This document shows, in pieces, positions 57,301-64,000 of a DNA stretch of 64,000 nucleotides (position 1 is its first letter; each line of letters begins with the position of its first letter). Position numbers and translations under genes: made by a program. The notes beneath the pieces were generated by a model that saw only the letters and a program-made list of their open reading frames with translations, made no database searches and was not told where the DNA came from. Origin of the DNA: Ceratotherium simum simum. Lineage: Eukaryota > Chordata > Mammalia > Perissodactyla > Rhinocerotidae. Location of the stretch: the NCBI RefSeq assembly GCF_000283155.1, contig NW_004454159.1, forward strand, positions 20,469,253-20,533,252. Reading direction: 5' to 3'.

Positions 57301-58479
57301 CGGGCAGCGTGCTGGGCACACTCCAGCCTTGTTGCCCAGAGGGCAAGCGGTGAGCGGGACTGGCAGGAGGGCCTGTCTGCATGGAGAGGCTCCTATCTGG
57401 ACGTGGAATTTGTCACAAACACAGCTTACCCCTGTTCATTCATCGAGCCACAGTCATTGTGGAGAAGGCTGTTTACTTATCCTTCTACAAGAGGAAATGG
57501 TGATTGTTTATACCTTTGCGTTTGACCAGTTGCTAGCAAAGCCTTAGTCTCTGGGGAGAGGAAAAACCTTGCTTGGACCATAATCACACTGTCTCACTTT
57601 ACAAGTGTGAAAGTAGCGCCGTTAATTTTAGCAGCACTTAAAAAAACCCCTCTCCCCTTGCTCCCTGCTGTCCTCCCTCCAGGCCCACACACACCCCTTT
57701 GACAGCTCAGCACTGTGACTCTGATCTTTCTCACAAGGATGTTTCAAAAGAGATAAATGGTAGGAATCAATGTACACCATCTTAATTACCAAATACAGTT
57801 TATTTTATTGTAGGCCATTTATCTCCCAATGGCTATAAGACAAATGCTTGGTCCTACTGCTAAAGATTTGCCTACTTTTCCAGAAAGGTGCAGAAACGTT
57901 TGTTGGATAAACATCCCAAGCCGATTTTTCTATTCAAGAGATCCTGAACTACAAGAAAAATTGCCTCAAAATTTAGTGTACAATGTAGACTCTATTTAAA
58001 GTATCCTGGTTTCTGCTGTCCCTCCTCTTTTTTTGTAATAACTTTCTGTAATCCATAGCTGATTACAGCTCTAGCTGTGGAAGGTTGGGATTCTCTTGAG
58101 ACAAATTTTATAAATATATTTTCAACATACGTGTAGGTTTTTTAAATTATAAAGTAATACACCTTCCTTGTAAAACAATAGAAAATACAGATATATGAAA
58201 CGTAGATGTAGATCTAGATACAGATCTAGATGCCATAGGGTCAGACCTTCCTGAGCACATGTGAGCTTCTGGGGACTTGGGGAGCCATGAGTGGGGCTCT
58301 AGGGACATTGCAGGAGGCTGGAGGTCTGCATAAACAAGTGATGATCTTTTTATCCAGGATGGAACTCTAGGGGCATTCTTGGATTTTGTTTTTTTTTTTT
58401 CCATTTGCGTCTTTCACATTGCAAGTTCTCCTCATTTTGTATCCTAAATATTTATAGAATCTGTGATCTCTTACCCACT
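54311..58479. other. Long repeat-poor unique stretch
   Basis: About 4.2 kb in which no repeat family is recognised. Includes a GCAT tandem palindrome at 55268-55283 and moderately GC-rich parts near 55.85-56.4 kb and 57.2-57.4 kb, where chance frames reach 114 codons on the plus strand without any domain. An AGAT/TCTAGA-like run lies at 58203-58228. Confidence 0.4.
55268..55283. repeat. (GCAT)4 perfect palindrome
   Basis: Four exact GCAT units, a 16-bp self-complementary sequence containing ATGCAT cores like those bound by POU factors, next to ATAATTAAG. It can be read as simple repeat or binding site; the sequence does not decide. Confidence 0.6.
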
Positions 58480-58923
58480 GTCTCTCAACTAGCTTCTGGT
58501 CTGGGAACCTTCAGATCCACCTTATCAGCCAGATGACTTCGATAAACACAAGTCTGATATTATCAATTCCCTATAAAATCCCTCAGTAACTTCCTACATC
58601 CCAGGATAAAGGCAAACAAACCCTGTGTGTGGGCTCCGCCCTCCCTCATCAGCCACATCTCCCGTCAATACCACCCTGAAGCGCCACAGTGAGGATCCAT
58701 GCTGGGGTACGTCTAGCCCCAGTGCCTTAGTCCATGCTCTTCCTTCTGCCTGGCACACCCTCCTCTACTGCTCCTGCCATGCTTGCTCCTCATCCACTAG
58801 TGCTCAGCTTAGGGCTCACCTGGTCCTTGAAGCCTCTTCTGGTTCCTCACTTTCCCAGGGGGAATAGGTGCCTGGCTCTGTTTTCCCATGAGACTCTGTG
58901 CATCTCTCCATCATCAACTGAAT
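58480..58923 (+). repeat. L2 LINE 3' part
   Basis: CCCTCAGTAACTTCCTACATC, GGCACACCCTCCTCTACTGC, GGGCTCACCTGGTCCTTGAAGC and CTCTGTGCATCTCTCCATC resemble the sense L2 segment before its tail. The 80- and 63-codon frames here are shadows. Confidence 0.65.
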
Positions 58924-58938
58924 AAAAGAAATCCCATC

Positions 58939-59130
58939 GAGGGGAGGGAGGAGGGTGAAAGGGATAATTCGGTACATGTGTGTGGTGATGGGTTGTAATT
59001 AGTATTTTGGTGGTGAACATGATGTAATCTATGCAGAAATAGAAGTACGATGATGTACACCTGAAATTTTTACAATGTTATAAACCAATGTTACTGCAAT
59101 AAACAAAAAATTAAAAAAAAAAAAAAAAAT
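58939..59130 (+). mobile_element. Young, severely 5'-truncated L1 insertion
   Basis: About 190 bp of a perissodactyl-type L1 3' UTR (GGGATAATTCGGTACATGTG, GTGGTGAACATGATGTAATC, TGATGTACACCTGAAATTTT, TGTTATAAACCAATGTTACTGC) with a poly-A tail (59113-59129). Exact 11-bp target duplication GAAATCCCATC at 58928-58938 and 59131-59141, extending on the left into AAAA, which fits an L1 endonuclease TTTT/A nick. Intact duplication and tail indicate a comparatively recent insertion next to an old L2. Confidence 0.93.
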
Positions 59131-59141
59131 GAAATCCCATC

Positions 59142-59889
59142 AAGAGCTTTGTTGAGGGTTACAGTCCTGGCGAGAACGTTGCCTGGAAAGACAATGCTTT
59201 GAGCGTTCCTGGTGGTCATTTTTTCACCTGCAAGAGGAAAAGGTAGCATTAGAAAGAGAAGCAAGGAGAGAATGAATAAGGATGCTGAGACTGGGGCACA
59301 GGAGAGAGGCCCCGGGGCTTCACCGAGAGGGAAGGGCCCCAAGAGGAAGTTGGGCCTCCAGAAGGCCCCTTGTCCTGTTTCATTGAGGTGTTGAGGTATG
59401 TATCCCTTTCTCTCCCTTCTGTTTGGAGAAAGGAGACACAATGGAAACCAAGATATTACTATCAGTTCACTTTTGGCTGGAAAAATTCTTTTGGCTGAAC
59501 TAGAGGCTTATATTAACCTGATTTTTAAAATATTATGGGAAGTGTGCATGTGTGTTTTAAGACTCTATACCACTAGAGTGTTGCTATATTTGTCCACATC
59601 TGACTTGAGAGCAACTGCCATTGGAGACTAATAAAAAATCACCTTTTTCCTCAGCCAAACTTCGTGTCCTTTAGCTTTTTGTAAAATGAATTTTGAGTAA
59701 TGTATGTGCTGTAAATCCAGTTTTTATGTTAAATGTTACACGTAAACATGGCCATGATAATTAGATCTTTTTTGTATATCTAATCTAAATATTTTCAGTT
59801 AAACTTAAATCCAGAGAGTCATAGACTGTAATAGAGGAAAAGAGCTTAGAAATAATATAATATAATTGCCTGATTTAACAAACAAACAT
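59142..59889. other. Unique sequence
   Basis: No repeat recognised. Frames of 60-116 codons overlap on both strands with no motif; the 116-codon minus frame starting at 59441 ends inside the L1 tail. Confidence 0.4.
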
Positions 59890-60100
59890 AATAAAGTTAA
59901 GAGCATAAACTCAGGAGCTGTCTTCTTGTACAAAATTGCTGTGTGACTTTGGGCAGATTACTTAACCTCTCTGTGTCAGCTTCCTCTTTGGTAAAATGGG
60001 AATGAAAAAGAGTATCTACTTCTTAGGGTTGTGTGGAGGATCAAATAGGTTAATAGTAAGTGCTCAATAATGTTTGCTGTTAGTGTTGTTGTTGTTGTTT
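59890..60100 (+). repeat. MIR SINE with (TTG)n
   Basis: AGTTAAGAGCATAAACTCAGG, AATTGCTGTGTGACTTTGGGC, ATTACTTAACCTCTCTGTGTC, TGGTAAAATGGGAATG, GGGTTGTGTGGAGGATCAAATAGG and AGTAAGTGCTCAATAATGTTTG are a well-kept sense MIR, ending in a short TTG repeat at 60084-60100. Confidence 0.95.
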
Positions 60101-61402
60101 TCTACATTTCATGGCAAATAAACCAAGACTAAAATCTAAGCTAGCGCCTGAATAAAATCTAGGGCCATAATCAAGACTAAAATCCAACTCCTATCCAAGG
60201 TTCTTTCCACAACTCTCTCATTTTCCAAATCCACCCAATTTTCCTGCATTTTCTATAAGATTCTATAGTCACAGTTAAAAAGCACTCTCCTTACTTTAAT
60301 CCCATGACTTAACATCGGGGTTACATCAGGGCTACGTATACAGTGCCATATGCATTTTTCTGTCTATATTTATCTGGCTGTTTTGTCTATTATGTTTCTC
60401 AATTCAATCTATGCCAGCACAATAGAGGTGCCATAGGCCAGTCAAACACGTGCAGGGTACAATCAGCCACCCTGATTCCCTGGAGGACCTCATTCAGAAA
60501 AGGTAACCTTAAATTTGTAATTCTTAGAGATTGTACACAGGAAGATGGCTGAGCACCAGCCCTCAGCACAGGCCCCTCAGACTTGGGGCAGGCTCCTACA
60601 CAGGCCAGGGCTTGCTGCTCTGGACCAAGGCCCTCCATTCTGCTCTCCACGTTCTGGAAAGCCCCTACTGAGACCCCAACCCTCACTGACATTCACCCAT
60701 TGGGCAGACACTGCCTGGGACTAGGGCCCTCCAGGCCCAGTCTGACCGAAGCTCTCATTGAGATCAGGCCAAATGGCCCAGGATGCAGGGCCAGCACGGG
60801 AACTAGAATGAATTGTGCCAAATGTGGGATATTGGTCACCAGCCTCTGATTATTGTCATTCCTAAATATGATTTTGTCTGATTACTGTCACCACCTAAAA
60901 CTTGGTGAACATACATTCTGGGTTGTCTGGGATAACCTGATTTACTCTTGCACAGTTACAAATAGGACCTCCACTCACTCTCACGAGTACCATCCCAACC
61001 AAGATGCAAGACCACACTCCTCCTCCCTGGTCATGCATCCTCTAGGATTTATTCGTTCTATCCCTTTACTTACTGATTGGCATTTCCCACATCATGACTC
61101 TTCCCAATTTATATATTAGCCCTCTTTGTTGGCCCTTTGTTCTCTCCTTTGCCCTCTGGCATTCACTCCTCAATGAAACAACTCTCCCATACTCGTAGCC
61201 TCTAGAGAATGTATCTCAGCTTCCTGGGCCAGTTGCTTTCCTGATGCACATACTGCTCAGGTGCTTGGGCTGAGAGCTGCTCAGCCCTGTGTCAGGAACA
61301 AGCCCTCCCCTCTGATAACTTAGGTCTTATCCTCAGTGGATCTCAACAGTCCACCCACTCCCTCCTGGAGACGACGGAAGGTAGAGGGAGCTCATTCATT
61401 CT
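60101..61402. other. Unique sequence with GC-rich core
   Basis: No family recognised. The part from 60540 to 60830 is GC-rich and low in stops, giving opposite-strand frames of 97 and 88 codons that cannot both be real and show no domain. Confidence 0.4.
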
Positions 61403-62069
61403 TGTAAATTAAGATAAGGCTTCTGTTAGTCTCGTGGAGTCTGTAGAGTAAACAACTTGGCCTTGCCCAAAGAGAGGTCTGGCCTTTGCCCTCAGTTTCT
61501 GGGAGGTAACCCATATCATCTCTGACAGGAGTGTCTTTGTGTAGGGCAGAGGCTGACCACACCAGATCAGTGGGGCCTGCGTCACTGAGTAGACATAAGG
61601 TGGGAGCTGGCCATACCAGCAAGGCCAACCATGTGATTTAAGGTGGGGGCTTTGGGTCATGTGGTATTAGTTGGCCGTTAGCCTGGTGACTGAGATCAAC
61701 CATGTGGGCAATCAATCAAGCAATCAAGCCTGCATAATGGAGCCCCAATGAAAACACTGGACACCAAAGCTTGGGTGAGCTTTCTTGGTTTTTCCTGGTT
61801 GGTAATACTCTGCACTTATTGCCACGTGTTGATGCCAGGAAGGCGATACATCCTGAATCCACAGGGAGGGGACAGCAGAAGCTCCATGTTTGAGACCTCT
61901 CCCCCTCCCCCCAACTCTGCACTGTGTACTTCTTCCCTTGGCCGATTTTGACTTGTATCCTTTCCCTGTAATAAACTATAATCGTGAGTATAACAGCCCT
62001 CAGTGAGTTCTGTGAGTCCTTCTAGTGAATTATTAACATGAGAGTGGTTTTGGGAATCCCTTGATTGCA
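61403..62069 (+). repeat. ERV-L-like LTR
   Basis: Candidate TG at 61403 and CA at 62068-62069. It contains GGAGCTGGCCATACCAGC, AAGGCCAACCATGTGATTTAAGG, GGGCTTTGGGTCATGTGGTA, GACACCAAAGCTTGGGTGAGC and TTGGCCGATTTTGACTTGTATCC, an AATAAAC polyadenylation signal near 61970, then GTGAGTATAACAGCCCTCAG and TGAGTTCTGTGAGTCCTTCTAG as U5. Orientation plus. I recognise the class but not the exact family name. Small frames on both strands inside it are shadows. Confidence 0.8.
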
Positions 62070-62071
62070 AT

Positions 62072-62087
62072 TGGTGTCAGAAGTGAG
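62072..62087 (+). other. Retroviral-type primer-binding site (tRNA-Leu-like)
   Basis: TGGTGTCAGAAGTGAG starts two bases after the LTR's terminal CA, exactly where a primer-binding site belongs. It differs at two of 16 positions from the complement of the tRNA-Leu 3' end, the primer used by ERV-L elements. So the LTR at 61403 is a 5' LTR (or one that kept its leader), not a solo LTR. Confidence 0.75.
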
Positions 62088-62994
62088 GGCAATATTGGGT
62101 GGAGAGTGTGCCCTCTAACTTTTGCATTCTGGCTAACTCCGGGTTAGCCAGATCTTCATATCTTTGCATCTCCATGGGAAAGGGAACAAATTCCCACCCC
62201 TTCTCTCTCAAGAGGCTTCTGGCTCCTTTCCTAGGCAGAGCTGTCAGGGGAGGGATGCTAACTCCTCCAGGATCAATGCAATGCTTCACTCCTTGGCCAA
62301 CCAGGTCTGAGTCTCATTTCTCAAGTCCAGCCTAACATGTCCTTTACTTCTGTGCCTAGACAGTGAAAACATTGAACCACCTTCATAGTTGGCACTGGAA
62401 TCCCTCTTCCCTCTTTATGAAACACCTTGATAAGCCTTAAGCCTGTACTAAGACATTAGAGGAAAGGAGAAGATGATCTGCATAAGAGAAGAAGAACAAC
62501 TGATTATTTTCCTTCTTAAAGGGAGAGGAGTTGATGAGTGAAGAGGAGAACGGAGGAGGGAAAGGAGCGCTTTGAGAGAGGAGTGGAGGCCAAGAGGAAT
62601 GAGAGCAGTAGTCAATAGAAATCCTGACTGGTGGATGGCCTAAGGCCTCTGTGAGAACACTGATGTCCTGGTTCCCTTGGAGTCTGTCAGTTGCCCTGAT
62701 CTACGGCTCCTCCAGGGGCCTTTTACCCCTCCCCTCTTTTAGAGGCTCACTACCACTTTGCGAGAGGGAACCTGGGTGTCTCAGCTGGATAGACACAGTG
62801 CAGAACACAGAACAGTGCTGGGAAGCAGCTGCTCCGGAGGCAGCGGAGCCCTCGAGACCAATCTGTTGTGGCAGTTTGCAGAACCTTAGAGAGGACTTGG
62901 ACTCGAGACAGTGGACTTGGGGTCATTAAGAGGATTGTACTTTAGATCTCCAGGATGGGTGACATTTTGGTCACATATGCATTTTCTATCTCAG
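62088..62994. other. Sequence after the primer-binding site, not recognised
   Basis: By position this should be ERV-L leader or internal sequence, but I see no retroviral protein motif and no second LTR before the MIR at 62995. A 92-codon plus frame (62651-62929) has no recognised domain. It may be heavily decayed internal sequence or unrelated DNA after a deletion. Confidence 0.35.
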
Positions 62995-63140
62995 CATCTC
63001 CTGAGCACTGACCATGTGTTAACCACAATACTAAGTGGCTTGCTCCTCATGTAATCTTCCCCACCACCCTATGGGGTGGGTATTATCTCCATTTTACAGC
63101 AGAGGAACCTGCCACACAAATTCATAGCTAGTAAACAGTA
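62995..63140 (-). repeat. MIR (antisense)
   Basis: CTGAGCACTGACCATGTGTTAACC, ATGTAATCTTCCCCACCACC, GGTATTATCTCCATTTTACAG and CATAGCTAGTAAACAG match antisense MIR. Confidence 0.85.
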
Positions 63141-63144
63141 CATT

Positions 63145-63500
63145 GATTCTGGCTCCTGCTTAACAGCCTCCAGTGGCTCCCTGGGACTTACACATTCAAT
63201 TCCAGGCTTCTTACCTCGCCCCCCAGGCCCTGTGGGATCTGACCCTGCTGGCGCCTCGGGCCTGACTTCTCACCCCTCCCTGCTCCAGCCTATTGGACAC
63301 TAGTGTTCACAGAAACCAGCTCATGCTCATCTCCACCTCTGGGTCTTGGAGCCGTTAGTTCCTCTTCCCGATCCGCCCTTTCCCTCCCTCTTCACCTGGA
63401 TGACCCCAACAACTCTGCCCTGCAGCTGCCATTACCATCTCCCTGACTAAGTATGGTGCACACCCAGGGCTGCCACAGTGGTCTGTGCACACTTCTGTCC
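63145..63500 (+). repeat. L2 LINE fragment
   Basis: TGCTTAACAGCCTCCAGTGGCTCCC, CAGGCCCTGTGGGATCTGACCC, GGGCCTGACTTCTCACCC and CCCTGCTCCAGCC match sense L2. It follows the antisense MIR closely. Confidence 0.75.
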
Positions 63501-63931
63501 TATTGGTCACCTCAGGGTGCTGAAAGCTTATGAAGTCCTCCATGGCCAGGATGGCCATAGAGAGCACGCTCTGTGAAGGATTCCGTGTGCTGCATGCAAG
63601 CTAGCAAAATCATGATTATGAAGGCTGGTGAGAGTAAGACAAGTTTTGATTTTCTCCTAGTTGAGCTGCTAGGAAGGTGGATTAGGAAGCTAGAGTTGGA
63701 TTGTATTCACTCTCAGTGAATGAATGATGATGTGGTCGAGGGAATGGGCAACGTCAGGAATCAGGAGGAGGGTCTCAGATTCTGCCTTCACTCATCCACA
63801 CGTGATAAATTCTACCAATTTTTTTCTCATCCACCCACTCACCTCTCTCTTCTTCTCTTATTTATCATTCTGATTTCTACCATTTTAAATCTGCTTGGCT
63901 TTTTAGATTCTTTACTTATGGTGTTAGTGGG
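63501..63931. other. Unique spacer
   Basis: No repeat or gene recognised before the final LTR. Confidence 0.4.
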
Positions 63932-64000
63932 TGTGGTAGACAGAATTATGAATTATGCCCTTCCCCTCAAAGATATCCACGTCCTAATCCCTGTGATTAT
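63932..64000 (+). repeat. Start of an MLT1-group LTR, cut by window end
   Basis: TGTGGTAGACAGAATTATG, CCTCAAAGATATCCACG and TCCTAATCCCTGTG match the 5' end of MLT1-type LTRs. The rest lies beyond the window. Confidence 0.8.

Noticed and set aside
59091..59441. 116-codon minus-strand frame as a gene
   Set aside because: It terminates in the complement of the L1 poly-A tail (Phe run) and has no domain.
1..64000. CRISPR array, operon, phage or other prokaryotic system
   Set aside because: No spaced direct repeats, no dense coding and no ribosome-binding sites; the repeat content is entirely mammalian.

Overview
The window is nuclear DNA of a placental mammal, AT-rich and dominated by interspersed repeats. 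The diagnostic repeats are six tRNA-derived SINEs of the equine ERE type. Each reads, on the minus strand, from a GGGGCCGGCCC-like head with tRNA A and B boxes to a body built from the CTGAGGAAGATTGGCCCTG module or the AAAGATTTTATTT module. That points to a perissodactyl, most likely Equus. The remaining repeats are the usual eutherian set: MIR, L2, L1, hAT DNA transposons (MER5A, MER20 and a larger transposase-bearing element), MaLR LTRs of the MLT1/MST group and ERV LTRs.

I find no protein-coding gene or structural RNA gene that I can support. The open frames are short (at most 143 codons), overlap on both strands, and mostly lie inside repeats. The longest is recognisably part of an antisense L2 reverse-transcriptase fossil. 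The window therefore looks like intergenic or deep intronic sequence. An exon with no diagnostic motif cannot be excluded by reading alone.

Layout: 1-6 kb holds three EREs, an MLT1 LTR, MIR, MER5A and L2. 6-11 kb is mostly unique AT-rich sequence. 11.4-15.4 kb is a repeat cluster (a 1.2 kb L2 3' end, an old MaLR-like LTR, a C-rich tract, and an L1 interrupted by MER20). 18-23 kb holds L2, MIR, a 5'-truncated L1 and an MLT1 LTR. 23-36 kb is repeat-poor unique sequence with several stretches that look like candidate conserved non-coding elements. 36.8-38.3 kb is a decayed hAT transposon. 39-48.5 kb is dense in repeats: an MLT1 LTR, an ERV-type LTR, a 100-N assembly gap falling inside an ERE, a 2 kb antisense L2 with a nested MIR, an MST/MLT1 LTR, and a MER5A carrying a G-rich tract. 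48.5-58.4 kb is largely unique and again includes candidate regulatory sequence. 58.4-64 kb ends with L2, a young L1 3' fragment with target-site duplications, an ERV-L-like LTR followed by a tRNA-Leu-type primer-binding site, and the start of another MLT1 LTR.

Nothing here amounts to a new biological system. The observations most worth checking are the gap between two neighbouring EREs that share a 59-base identical block, the LTR plus primer-binding-site junction, the hAT transposase fossil, the nested insertions that give relative ages, and a few unique stretches that may be deeply conserved regulatory elements. Repeat family names come from recognition of consensus features, not from a database search, and most repeat edges are approximate.
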